DNA of 64,000 bases from Gillisia sp. UBA3175 (GCA_002364325.1 DEXV01000003.1:597229-661228), one strand, 5' to 3'; positions 44,285 to 52,967 are shown, counted from the stretch's first letter. The notes: generated from the sequence alone by a model not told the origin. Translations and numbers: made by a program.

Positions 44285-44298
44285 GTTACAATTGTTAC
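44285..44298. promoter_or_regulatory. Crp/Fnr-type operator of the unknown-DoxX-DsrE unit
   Basis: Minus strand GTAAC-AATT-GTAAC, one base off the perfect palindrome. The leftward promoter box TATATTTG (44262-44255) follows after exactly 22 nt, as at the other three sites. No box at this distance is present for the rightward nitroreductase gene. Confidence 0.68.
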
Positions 44299-44316
44299 AA
44301 ACCCTTTTAATAAATA

Positions 44317-45021
44317 ATGAAGATGAGTATAACAGCAGAAAAAAGTAAAATGATTAATGGTTACAAGCATATCTTGTATGAATCTGCCTCATTATCTGAA
44401 GAAGAACTTTTAAAGGCTTCCCATCAATTTTTCGAACATCTAAATAAAAGACGTTCGATAAGGGAATTTTCAGATCAAGAGGTTTCTAAAGAAGTCATAG
44501 AAAATATAATAAGATCTGCATCTACAGCACCATCTGGAGCTCACAAACAACCATGGACTTTTTGTGCTATTTCAAATTCAGAATTAAAATCAAAAATAAG
44601 AGAGGCTGCAGAAGTTGAGGAGCAGGAGAATTATTCTGGCAGGATGAGCGAAAGTTGGCTTAGAGATCTTGCTCCATTGGGAACTACCATGGAAAAGCCG
44701 TTTTTAGAAGAAGCTCCTTGGTTAATTGTAGTTTTTAAAAAGGTTTATGAATTGGATGAAATTGGCGCAAAACATAATAATTATTATGTGAATGAGTCTG
44801 TTGGAATTGCATGTGGAATGCTAATAACTGCAATTCATAATGCAGGCTTGGTTACACTAACGCATACTCCAAGTCCTATGAATTTCCTTACTAAAGTTCT
44901 GGGGCGACCTTCTAATGAGCGTCCTTATTTATTAATGCCTGTAGGTTATGCAAATGAACCTGCATATGTTCCCGATATTGAGCGAAAGGGACTTGATGAA
45001 ATATCTCGATTTTACGAATAA
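44317..45021 (+). CDS. Nitroreductase-family protein
   Basis: 234 aa from the first ATG. A start at 44350 (MINGYKHILYE, 223 aa) fits relatives better. FMN-dependent fold: NKRRSIREFSDQEV, STAPSGAHKQPWTFC (FMN-binding), HNNYYVNESVGIACGMLITAIHNAGL and the C-terminal RPYLLMPVGYANEP. The closest family pattern is the iodotyrosine-deiodinase-like branch of nitroreductases; the substrate is unknown. It lies head to head with the unknown exported gene, sharing the intergenic palindrome. Confidence 0.88.
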   Translation: MKMSITAEKSKMINGYKHILYESASLSEEELLKASHQFFEHLNKRRSIREFSDQEVSKEVIENIIRSASTAPSGAHKQPWTFCAISNSELKSKIREAAEVEEQENYSGRMSESWLRDLAPLGTTMEKPFLEEAPWLIVVFKKVYELDEIGAKHNNYYVNESVGIACGMLITAIHNAGLVTLTHTPSPMNFLTKVLGRPSNERPYLLMPVGYANEPAYVPDIERKGLDEISRFYE

Positions 45022-45096
45022 TCCCTGGAAATTAGTTACTTAAATTAGACCGCATTCAATAATATAAATGCTTTGCGATAATTGAGAATTAGAAGT

Positions 45097-45110
45097 GTAA
45101 CATATGTTAC
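45097..45110. promoter_or_regulatory. Crp/Fnr-type operator of the desaturase-MBL unit
   Basis: GTAAC-ATAT-GTTAC, a perfect 14-bp palindrome. The promoter box TACTTTTG (45133-45140) follows after exactly 22 nt. Confidence 0.8.
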
Positions 45111-45160
45111 TTCCTTAACGCATACAAATGTTTACTTTTGCCAAGTAATCTTAAAATAAG

Positions 45161-46054
45161 TTGGAGAAATATTTAAAAATTATACAAGAATCGTTCTCTG
45201 GATATTTTAATTATCTGGTTCAAGAAATAACCAATCCCTCATGGACTAACTATTTCTACTGGTTAATTGGATTGTCTTTATTGGTATGGACCTTAGAGGT
45301 TCTAATTCCATGGAGGAAGAATCAAGGAGCATTTAGAAAAGGTTTTTGGTTAGATTCATTTTATATCGTTTTTAATTTCTTTCTTTTCTCTTTAATTGGG
45401 TACAATGCATTATCCAATGTAGGAGTAGAATTATTCAATGATTTTTTAGGATTGTTCGGGATAGAGAATATGGTAGCCATTAATATTCAAGGTTTACCTG
45501 TTTGGAGTCAGTTGCTAATCATGTTTGTAATTGCCGATTTTATCCAGTGGAACGTTCATAGGCAATTGCATAAAAGACCCATATTATGGGAATTCCATAA
45601 AATACATCATAGTGTAAAGGAAATGGGTTTTGCTGCTCAATTCAGATTTCATTTTATGGAAACAATTATCTACAAGTCGGTGCAATATATCCCGCTTGCG
45701 ATGATTGGTTTTGGGATACAAGAATTCTTTGTGATCTATATGTTCTCTGTATTTATAGGACATTTAAATCATGCAAATGTGGGATGGAATTATGGCGTTT
45801 TAGGATACATTCTTAACAACCCAAAAATGCATATTTGGCATCATTCCAAAGAATTACCAGAAGCACATCCATATGGAATGAACTTCGGATTATCTCTGAG
45901 TATTTGGGATTATTTATTTGGTACAGCATACATTCCGAAGAATGGAAAAGATATAGAATTAGGATTCGATGGAGACGAAGATTTCCCGGAAGATTTTGGA
46001 AATCAGATTCTATTTCCTTTTATAAATAGGAATAAAACAACTCAAAAAAAATAA
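45161..46054 (+). CDS. Sterol desaturase / fatty acid hydroxylase-family membrane protein
   Basis: 297 aa from a TTG start at 45161, 20 nt past the promoter box; no nearby ATG exists. Four or so membrane helices and the histidine clusters of non-haem di-iron hydroxylases are present: HRQLHKR (HxxxH), EFHKIHHS (HxxHH) and, late, KMHIWHHSKELPEAH. The natural substrate is a lipid in known members. Its place at the head of an operon with a persulfide-dioxygenase-like protein, 18 nt apart and behind a sulfur-type operator, is unexplained. Confidence 0.88.
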   Translation: MEKYLKIIQESFSGYFNYLVQEITNPSWTNYFYWLIGLSLLVWTLEVLIPWRKNQGAFRKGFWLDSFYIVFNFFLFSLIGYNALSNVGVELFNDFLGLFGIENMVAINIQGLPVWSQLLIMFVIADFIQWNVHRQLHKRPILWEFHKIHHSVKEMGFAAQFRFHFMETIIYKSVQYIPLAMIGFGIQEFFVIYMFSVFIGHLNHANVGWNYGVLGYILNNPKMHIWHHSKELPEAHPYGMNFGLSLSIWDYLFGTAYIPKNGKDIELGFDGDEDFPEDFGNQILFPFINRNKTTQKK

Positions 46055-46072
46055 AAAACAAAAACGTAGAAA

Positions 46073-47407
46073 ATGAAAGTAAAACAATTTAACGATGCTC
46101 CTTTAGCGCATTATTCCTACGCAATTGTAAGTAACGGTAAAATGGCATTGGTAGATCCTAGTAGAGATCCTATGCCTTATTATAAATATGCAGAACAAGA
46201 AAACGCAGAAATTGTAGCGGTATTCGAAACACATCCGCATGCAGATTTTGTTAGCAGTCATTTACAAATTAGTGAAGAAACAGGGGCCGATATTTATGTA
46301 AGTAAATTATTGGGAGCCGATTATAATCATAAATCTTTTGATGATGGAGATTCCTTGAAAATGGAAGATGTGCTTTTTAAAGCCCTTAACACCCCAGGAC
46401 ATTCCCCAGATAGTATAACTATTATTGCAGAAGAAGGAAAGGAAACTATATTATTTACAGGAGACACTTTATTTATTGGGGATGTAGGGAGACCAGACTT
46501 GCGTGAATCAGTTGGAAATGTGACTGCTAAAAGAGTAGAACTTGCTAAGGATATGTACCATACTATACAGAAAAAACACAAGGGACTTCCAGATGATGCA
46601 ATTGTGTATCCGGCTCATGGTGCAGGTTCTTTATGTGGAAAAAATATGAGTAGCGATTCTTCCAGTACCTTAGGAAACGAACGCCAAGGGAATTGGGCTT
46701 TTCAAGAGCAAACGGAAGAAGAATTTGTAGCTGAAATATTAAAGGATCAACCCTTTATACCATCTTATTTTGGTTTTAATGTAGATATTAATAAGAAAGG
46801 CGCAGAGAATGTAAATAAATCTAAGGGGATCGAACTTAGATTAAATGTAAATGAATTGGATTCTAGTATTATTAAAGTTGATGTTAGAAATCAGGAAAAA
46901 TTTAAAAAAGCACATCTCTTTAATAGCATCAATATCATGGCAAGCACTCCAACTCAAAAATTTGAGACTTGGTTAGGAGCGATCATAGAGCCTAACGAGG
47001 CTTTCTATATTGTTGTAGATAGTGTAGACGATATAGATGAAATTTTAAACAGAGTAGTAAAGATAGGATATGAAAAACAGTTAATGGCCTTTGTAACCTT
47101 ATCTAATGAGGTTTCAAATTCTTCTGATGAATTAGATCTGAAAGATTTCAAGAATAATCAAGATAAGTACACCATTATAGATATTAGAAATGAAGGAGAA
47201 ATTGCTGAAGGGAAGATCTTCGAGAAAGCAATAGGTTCCCCATTAAATGATTTAAGAGATAACATAACGGCTATTCCAACAAATAAGCCAATAGTGGTTC
47301 ACTGTGCAGGAGGATATCGCTCTGCAGCTGGAAGCAGTATTCTTGAAAATAAGTTTAAGAACACAAAAGTTTATGATCTAAGTGAGGCTATAAACGATTT
47401 TATTTAA
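46073..47407 (+). CDS. MBL-fold persulfide dioxygenase-like protein with rhodanese domains
   Basis: 444 aa. Residues 1-about 235 are an ETHE1/glyoxalase II-like metallo-beta-lactamase domain: FETHPHADFVSSH supplies two His and one Asp (with Phe where two-metal enzymes have His), then NTPGHSPDSI, LFTGDTLF and YPAHGAGS. A degenerate rhodanese domain (about 255-345, no cysteine) precedes an active-looking one (about 350-444) with HCAGGYRSA and Cys411. The layout matches CstB-type multidomain sulfur oxidation enzymes, which convert persulfides to thiosulfate or sulfite in the cytoplasm. Co-transcribed with the desaturase-family gene. Confidence 0.92.
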   Translation: MKVKQFNDAPLAHYSYAIVSNGKMALVDPSRDPMPYYKYAEQENAEIVAVFETHPHADFVSSHLQISEETGADIYVSKLLGADYNHKSFDDGDSLKMEDVLFKALNTPGHSPDSITIIAEEGKETILFTGDTLFIGDVGRPDLRESVGNVTAKRVELAKDMYHTIQKKHKGLPDDAIVYPAHGAGSLCGKNMSSDSSSTLGNERQGNWAFQEQTEEEFVAEILKDQPFIPSYFGFNVDINKKGAENVNKSKGIELRLNVNELDSSIIKVDVRNQEKFKKAHLFNSINIMASTPTQKFETWLGAIIEPNEAFYIVVDSVDDIDEILNRVVKIGYEKQLMAFVTLSNEVSNSSDELDLKDFKNNQDKYTIIDIRNEGEIAEGKIFEKAIGSPLNDLRDNITAIPTNKPIVVHCAGGYRSAAGSSILENKFKNTKVYDLSEAINDFI

Positions 47408-47470
47408 ATAAATTATATAGAAGAGAGTGATCTTTTCTAAACTTTTTCTACCCTAATAGAAACTTGAAAG

Positions 47471-47504
47471 ACCTTTATAGTGTAATTACTTTAAGGGTTT
47501 TTTG
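47471..47504 (+). terminator. Probable terminator of the desaturase-MBL unit
   Basis: ACCTTTA and TAAGGGT pair with one wobble around a further AGT/ACT inner stem, followed by six T. It lies about 60 nt after the MBL gene stop. Confidence 0.6.
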
Positions 47505-47606
47505 CTTTTTACACCTAGCAACTTCATTGCGGAATAATTAAAATTTCCTTAGACATTTTTCTATATTTACAACTTTCAATACATATTGGCATTCAAACAA
47601 TGAATA

Positions 47607-48092
47607 ATGGATAAAAAATATAAAGTGAAGGTGAATGGTTCTTACGAACATCATTTTACCAATGAGGATATTAATTCCTTAGATACTCAGGAGGTTTCAG
47701 CTTCTAAAATTCATGTTTTAAAAGACAGTAATTCATTTAAAGCAGAGATCATAAAATCGGATTTTCTTAATAAAACCTATTCAGTAAAGATCAATGCAAA
47801 CATATACGAGGTACAAATCTCTAATCAGTTGGATCTTTTAATAGAAGAAATGGGACTTACTATAGTGTCTTCCAAAATAGTTAACGATATTAAAGCACCA
47901 ATGCCAGGGTTGATCCTCGATGTTTTAGTGGAGCGAGGAGCAAGTGTGAAAGAAGGAGATTATTTAGTTGTTTTAGAAGCTATGAAAATGGAGAACACAC
48001 TTACTGCGCCAAGAGATGGAGTAGTGAAAGCCATCTCGGTTAAAAATGGCCAAACGGTAGATAAGAATCAGCTTCTTATTGAAATGGAATAG
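47607..48092 (+). CDS. Biotin carboxyl carrier subunit of an acyl-CoA carboxylase
   Basis: 161 aa. A poorly conserved N-terminal half leads to a biotinyl domain at about 90-161 with KAPMPGLILDVLV and the biotinylation motif EAMKMEN (Lys127). It carries biotin between the carboxylase and transferase subunits. Separate BCCP, biotin carboxylase and carboxyltransferase genes in this order are usual for propionyl-CoA carboxylases of Bacteroidetes. Confidence 0.93.
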   Translation: MDKKYKVKVNGSYEHHFTNEDINSLDTQEVSASKIHVLKDSNSFKAEIIKSDFLNKTYSVKINANIYEVQISNQLDLLIEEMGLTIVSSKIVNDIKAPMPGLILDVLVERGASVKEGDYLVVLEAMKMENTLTAPRDGVVKAISVKNGQTVDKNQLLIEME

Positions 48093-48156
48093 AACAAATC
48101 ACTTCGGATTTTCTTCTGAAGATTTCAAGATATAATAGATCACAATCTAGATTTAA

Positions 48157-49599
48157 ATGAAAAAAATATTAGTTGCCAATCGTGGAGAGATCGCATTACG
48201 AGTAATGAAGACCGCGAGAAAAATGGGTATTAAAACAGTTGCTGTTTTCTCAAAAGCAGATAGAAATGCACCGCATGTAAAATTTGCAGATGAAGCAGTT
48301 TATATTGGGGAAGCACCATCTAACCAATCCTATTTATTAGGGAGCAAGATCATTCAGGTAGCAAAGAATCACAATGTAGATGGGATCCATCCCGGCTACG
48401 GATTTTTAAGTGAGAATGCCGATTTTGCTGAAGAAGCAGAAAAGAACGGCATCACCTTTATAGGGCCTGGATCCAAAGCTATTCGTGTAATGGGAAGCAA
48501 ACTTGCAGCTAAAGATGCTGTAAAGGCTTATGACATTCCTATGGTGCCCGGCATAGATGAAGCGATCACAGATGTAGAAAAAGCAAAAGGGATTGCCAAA
48601 GAAATAGGATTTCCAATTCTAATAAAAGCTTCTGCCGGAGGTGGAGGTAAAGGAATGCGCGTGGTAGAAAAGGAATCGGAACTAGGAGATCAAATGAAAC
48701 GAGCGATCAGTGAAGCTGAATCTGCTTTTGGTGATGGTTCGGTATTTATTGAAAAATATGTGGGTTCACCAAGACATATCGAGATTCAGGTTTTAGCAGA
48801 TACTCATGGAAATTTCGTTCACCTTTTTGAGCGAGAATGTAGCATTCAAAGACGTCACCAAAAAGTGGTAGAGGAAGCTCCTTCTGTGATTTTGGATGAT
48901 AAGCTTCGAAAAGAAATGGGAGAAGCTGCAATTAAGGTGGCTAAAGCATGTGATTATGTTGGTGTTGGAACGGTAGAATTTTTAATGGACGAAAATAAAA
49001 AATTCTATTTTCTAGAAATGAATACCCGTTTACAAGTAGAACATCCAGTAACTGAATTTATCACAGGAATAGATCTAGTTGAGCAGCAAATTAAAGTTGC
49101 AAGAGGTGAAAAATTAGCTTTTGGTCAGGAAGACCTTAAGATAAAGGGACACGCGGTGGAGTTACGTGTATATGCAGAAGATCCTATGGAAGATTTTATG
49201 CCGAGCGTGGGAACTTTGGAGCGCTATAAAACTCCAAGTGGCGAAGGAATTAGAGTAGATGATGGTTTTGAAGAGGGAATGGAAGTCCCTATTTATTATG
49301 ATCCTATGCTAGCAAAATTGATCACTTATGGAAAAACGAGAGAAGAAGCTATTCAATTGATGATTTCGGCAATAGATTCTTATGAAGTTACTGGAGTACA
49401 AACTACACTTCCTTTTGGGAAATTTGTGTTTGAACATGAAGCCTTCCGCAGTGGAAATTTCGATACTCATTTTGTGAAGAATTATTATTCCGCAGAAAAG
49501 CTAGCTTCAAAAATTGAAGAGGAGGCAGAGTTAGCGGGGATCATAGCGATCAAGCAATATTTAAAAGATCAGCAATTAACAAGATTACCGCACAACTAA
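48157..49599 (+). CDS. accC: Biotin carboxylase subunit of an acyl-CoA carboxylase
   Basis: 480-aa ATP-grasp enzyme that carboxylates biotin with bicarbonate. Landmarks are VANRGEIALRVMK, HPGYGFLSENADFA, ASAGGGGKGMRVV (ATP-binding glycine loop), FERECSIQRRHQKVVEEAPS and EMNTRLQVEHPVTE. The length is that of stand-alone AccC. Because the partner subunits are of propionyl-CoA type, it probably serves propionyl-CoA rather than acetyl-CoA carboxylation. Confidence 0.95.
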   Translation: MKKILVANRGEIALRVMKTARKMGIKTVAVFSKADRNAPHVKFADEAVYIGEAPSNQSYLLGSKIIQVAKNHNVDGIHPGYGFLSENADFAEEAEKNGITFIGPGSKAIRVMGSKLAAKDAVKAYDIPMVPGIDEAITDVEKAKGIAKEIGFPILIKASAGGGGKGMRVVEKESELGDQMKRAISEAESAFGDGSVFIEKYVGSPRHIEIQVLADTHGNFVHLFERECSIQRRHQKVVEEAPSVILDDKLRKEMGEAAIKVAKACDYVGVGTVEFLMDENKKFYFLEMNTRLQVEHPVTEFITGIDLVEQQIKVARGEKLAFGQEDLKIKGHAVELRVYAEDPMEDFMPSVGTLERYKTPSGEGIRVDDGFEEGMEVPIYYDPMLAKLITYGKTREEAIQLMISAIDSYEVTGVQTTLPFGKFVFEHEAFRSGNFDTHFVKNYYSAEKLASKIEEEAELAGIIAIKQYLKDQQLTRLPHN

Positions 49600-49663
49600 T
49601 TTCAGTTGTTTCTGAAATAAAGAGTGACTGTATAGCGAATTTAAAAAAAATCATAATAGAATT

Positions 49664-51205
49664 ATGAGCAAGAATATAGATGTTTTAAATAAAAAAATTG
49701 CTGAAGCTCATTTGGGTGGAGGTGAAAAACGCATAGACAAGCAACACGAAAAAAAGAAATTGACCGCTCGTGAGCGTGTAAATTATTTTTTAGATGAAGG
49801 ATCTTTTGAGGAGATCGGGATCTTAGTAACTCACCGAACTACAGATTTTGGAATGGAAAAACAGCAATTCTATGGAGATGGAGTTGTGACGGGATATGGG
49901 ACTGTAAATGGAAGATTGGTGTATGTATTTGCTCAAGATTTTACAGTTTTTGGAGGTGCACTTTCTGAAACACATGCCGAAAAAATCTGTAAAGTAATGG
50001 ATCACGCTGTAAAAGTGGGAGCTCCAATTATTGGACTAAATGATTCTGGTGGAGCTAGAATTCAGGAAGGGGTGCGTTCTTTAGGTGGTTATGCCGATAT
50101 TTTTTATAGAAACGTGCAAGCTTCAGGAGTAATTCCGCAGATCTCTGCAATTATGGGGCCTTGTGCAGGTGGCGCAGTGTATTCGCCTGCCATGACAGAT
50201 TTTACGGTGATGGTGGAAGGGAGTAGCTATATGTTTGTAACAGGACCCAATGTGGTAAAAACAGTGACCAATGAAGAGGTGACTTCAGAAGAATTGGGAG
50301 GTGCTAGTACACATTCAACCAAATCTGGAGTAACTCATTTAACTTCGAATAACGATATCGCTTGTCTAGAAGATATTAAACATTTACTGAGCTATTTGCC
50401 TCAGAATAATAAGGAAACAACGGCAAAACTCCCTTATGAATTAACTGATGAAATAAGAGAAGTTCTGGATGATCTTATTCCTGATAGCGCGAATAAACCT
50501 TATGACATGCATGAGGTGATAAAAGGAATTATAGATGAAGATTCTTTCTTTGAGATCCATAAAGATTATGCAGATAATATTATAGTTGGATTTGCCAGAT
50601 TAGGAGGAAGAAGTATTGGAATTGTTGCAAACCAACCTATGAGTTTGGCAGGAGTTCTGGATGTAGATTCCTCTAAAAAGGCAGCAAGATTCACGAGATT
50701 TTGCGATTGTTTTAATATCCCGCTTTTGGTTTTAGTAGATGTTCCGGGATTTTTACCGGGTACAGATCAGGAATGGAATGGGATCATCCTGCATGGTGCG
50801 AAGCTTTTATATGCATTAAGTGAAGCAACAGTGCCAAGAGTAACAGTGATAACAAGAAAGGCCTATGGAGGCGCTTACGATGTAATGAATTCCAAACATA
50901 TTGGAGCTGATCTTAATTTTGCTTGGCCAACTGCGGAAATTGCGGTGATGGGAGCAAAGGGAGCCAGTGAGATCATCTTCAGAAAAGAGATCCAAGAATC
51001 TGAAAATCCAGAGTTGAAACTTTCAGAAAAAGAAGCAGAATATGCAGAGAAATTCGCAAATCCTTTTGAAGCTGCTAAACGTGGATTTATAGATGAGGTG
51101 ATCATGCCAAGAGATACCAGAAAGAAATTGCTGAAAGCTTTTAGTATGCTGGAAAATAAGACTGTTCTTAGAATAGATCGCAAACACGGAAATATTCCTT
51201 TATAA
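49664..51205 (+). CDS. pccB: Acyl-CoA (probably propionyl-CoA) carboxylase carboxyltransferase subunit
   Basis: 513 aa with fused N- and C-terminal crotonase-like halves. Family signatures are [57 protein letters not shown] and [14 protein letters not shown]. It transfers the carboxyl group from biotin to the acyl-CoA. With mutA/mutB elsewhere in the window it would feed (S)-methylmalonyl-CoA to succinyl-CoA via an epimerase not seen here. A strong terminator follows. Confidence 0.94.
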   Translation: MSKNIDVLNKKIAEAHLGGGEKRIDKQHEKKKLTARERVNYFLDEGSFEEIGILVTHRTTDFGMEKQQFYGDGVVTGYGTVNGRLVYVFAQDFTVFGGALSETHAEKICKVMDHAVKVGAPIIGLNDSGGARIQEGVRSLGGYADIFYRNVQASGVIPQISAIMGPCAGGAVYSPAMTDFTVMVEGSSYMFVTGPNVVKTVTNEEVTSEELGGASTHSTKSGVTHLTSNNDIACLEDIKHLLSYLPQNNKETTAKLPYELTDEIREVLDDLIPDSANKPYDMHEVIKGIIDEDSFFEIHKDYADNIIVGFARLGGRSIGIVANQPMSLAGVLDVDSSKKAARFTRFCDCFNIPLLVLVDVPGFLPGTDQEWNGIILHGAKLLYALSEATVPRVTVITRKAYGGAYDVMNSKHIGADLNFAWPTAEIAVMGAKGASEIIFRKEIQESENPELKLSEKEAEYAEKFANPFEAAKRGFIDEVIMPRDTRKKLLKAFSMLENKTVLRIDRKHGNIPL

Positions 51206-51224
51206 TAGTAATTAAAAGATTATG

Positions 51225-51254
51225 AGCCGGATCAATATTTTTGATCCGGCTTTT
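51225..51254 (+). terminator. Terminator of the carboxylase operon
   Basis: AGCCGGATCAA (51225-51235) pairs perfectly with TTGATCCGGCT (51241-51251) around a 5-nt loop, then T residues. Confidence 0.92.
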
Positions 51255-51284
51255 ATTTTTAAGTTTTTCATTTTCTTTACGACT

Positions 51285-51298
51285 GTAACAATTGTTAC
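51285..51298. promoter_or_regulatory. Crp/Fnr-type operator of the YeeE/YedE pair
   Basis: GTAAC-AATT-GTTAC, a perfect 14-bp palindrome. After exactly 22 nt comes GTTCTTTG (51321-51328), which keeps the TTTG half of the promoter box but lacks TA. A weak box plus operator suggests strict dependence on an activator. Confidence 0.75.
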
Positions 51299-51349
51299 TG
51301 TAAACACCTACAAAATAGGTGTTCTTTGCACTCAATAAAAATTTAAATT

Positions 51350-51907
51350 ATGGAATGGATCTTTGAACCTTGGCCTTGGTATGTGGCCGGACCACTTATA
51401 GCGTTAATAATGTTTCTCCTGATTTTTGTTGGGAAGCAATTTGGAATGTCCTCTAACCTTCGAACTTTTTGTACGATGTGCGGAGCCGACAAAACTGCAG
51501 ATTTTTTTAATTTCGATTGGAAAGCACAACGATGGAATTTGGTAGTGGTTTTGGGGGCCGGTCTTGGTGGATTTATAGGAGCACATTATTTATCTAATGA
51601 TGTTGCAGTGGCCATAAACCCAGATACAATTTCTACCTTAAAAGTATTAGGATTCAATAGTGCAGGATCTGCATATCTGCCAGACGAACTTTTTAGCTTA
51701 GAAGCTTTAACTAGTGTGAAAAGTTTATCGCTTTTATTGATAGGAGGATTATTAATAGGATTTGGAGCTAGATATGCAGGAGGTTGTACTTCTGGTCACG
51801 CAATTTCAGGATTGAGTAATTTACAACTTCCTTCCCTTATCGCTGTAGTAGGCTTCTTTATTGGAGGTTTATTTATGATTCATGTATTATTTCCCTTAAT
51901 ATTTTAG
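51350..51907 (+). CDS. YeeE/YedE-family sulfur transporter, N-terminal half protein
   Basis: 185 aa, about five membrane helices. An N-terminal CTMCG pair faces the loop after the first helix, and the family motif GARYAGGCTSGHAISG carries the conserved transport cysteine. YeeE/TsuA proteins import thiosulfate through a row of cysteines. In this window the family is split into two adjacent genes, and the next gene holds the second half. The operator at 51285 links it to the sulfur set. Confidence 0.9.
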   Translation: MEWIFEPWPWYVAGPLIALIMFLLIFVGKQFGMSSNLRTFCTMCGADKTADFFNFDWKAQRWNLVVVLGAGLGGFIGAHYLSNDVAVAINPDTISTLKVLGFNSAGSAYLPDELFSLEALTSVKSLSLLLIGGLLIGFGARYAGGCTSGHAISGLSNLQLPSLIAVVGFFIGGLFMIHVLFPLIF

Positions 51908-51909
51908 AG

Positions 51910-52326
51910 ATGAAAAGAACACTTAGTTATTTATTTATAGGAATGTTCTTCGGAATTGTAATGTACAAATCGGAAGCAGCATCTTGGTTTAGGATCTACG
52001 AAATGTTCCAGTTTCAATCCTTTCATATGTATGGAATTATTGGTTCTGCACTAGTCATAGGTATTATTGGAGTGCAATTGATCAAGAAGAATAACATAAA
52101 ATCCTTCTATGGAGAACCTATTCGTTTTATTCCCAAGGAAAGAGGATTTACTAGATATATTGCAGGGGGTATTATCTTTGGATTGGGTTGGGCATTGGCA
52201 GGATCATGCCCTGGACCAATTTATACGTTAATAGGAGCAGGTTATGTTTCGATTATTATTGTACTTATTGGTGCAATTCTAGGCACCTTTCTTTACGGAT
52301 TGCTTCAGAAGAAACTTCCTCACTAG
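51910..52326 (+). CDS. YeeE/YedE-family (DUF6691) protein, C-terminal half
   Basis: 138 aa, four membrane helices, with GLGWALAGSCPGPIYTLIGAG containing the conserved cysteine of the second repeat. It starts 2 nt after its partner and presumably forms one transporter with it. Its stop overlaps, by 4 nt, the end of the convergent TRIC-family gene. Confidence 0.9.
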   Translation: MKRTLSYLFIGMFFGIVMYKSEAASWFRIYEMFQFQSFHMYGIIGSALVIGIIGVQLIKKNNIKSFYGEPIRFIPKERGFTRYIAGGIIFGLGWALAGSCPGPIYTLIGAGYVSIIIVLIGAILGTFLYGLLQKKLPH

Positions 52327-52967
52327 ATATTAGGGGGTTTTATTTCTTCAGCATTCATTGTAAAGGAGGGAAGAGCAATTTTATATTTCACCACAACTAG
52401 TCTAATACTAATTACTATTAGGGAGGTGATCACATAAATAACATCTTTATCTACTCCAAGATCGAATAGAATAACGTAGGCTAAAGCTCCAATGAGGCAA
52501 GCAGTAGCGTAAATCTCTTTTCTGAAGATCACTGGTATCTCATTACAAAGTATATCCCGTATAACTCCCCCAAAGGTTCCGGTGATGGCTCCTAGAGCGA
52601 TAGAGATAATGGGATCTAATCCATTATTTATTCCCGCTTCCACGCCAGTGATAGTGAATACACCAAGTCCGATGGTATCAAATAGAAAAAGAGAAGTTTT
52701 TAAATGATTTATCTTACGCCGAAAAACGATTGCTAAAAAGGTAACGAGACTAATCAGGTAAATATAAAATGTGTTTTCCATCCACATTACCGGGTTATTT
52801 CCAATTAAAATATCTCTTACGGTACCTCCACCGGTTGCAGTAACAAATGCAATAATAAAGATCCCAAAAAGATCAAGTTTTCTTGTCATAGCGGCTAACG
52901 CACCAGATATGGCAAAAGCCACGGTACCTAAAATATCGAAAGTGCTAAAAAGTGAAATATCTATCAT
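52323..52967 (-). CDS. TRIC-type (UPF0126/YadS) cation channel family protein
   Basis: 214 aa from the ATG at 52967, seven membrane helices in two repeats. The first repeat reads DILGTVAFAISGALAAM and ATGGGTVRDIL, the second LGVFTITGVEAG and GTFGGVIRDIL; the GG kinks are typical of TRIC channels. A TTG at 52976 could extend the frame but lies within the promoter box TAACTTTG (minus strand, 52981-52974). Confidence 0.9.
   Translation of the reverse strand: MIDISLFSTFDILGTVAFAISGALAAMTRKLDLFGIFIIAFVTATGGGTVRDILIGNNPVMWMENTFYIYLISLVTFLAIVFRRKINHLKTSLFLFDTIGLGVFTITGVEAGINNGLDPIISIALGAITGTFGGVIRDILCNEIPVIFRKEIYATACLIGALAYVILFDLGVDKDVIYVITSLIVISIRLVVVKYKIALPSFTMNAEEIKPPNI

Noticed and set aside
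44317..44340. A second operator-controlled promoter for the nitroreductase gene from the 44285 palindrome
   Set aside because: No TAnnTTTG element lies 22 nt downstream on the plus strand; only the leftward direction has the box.
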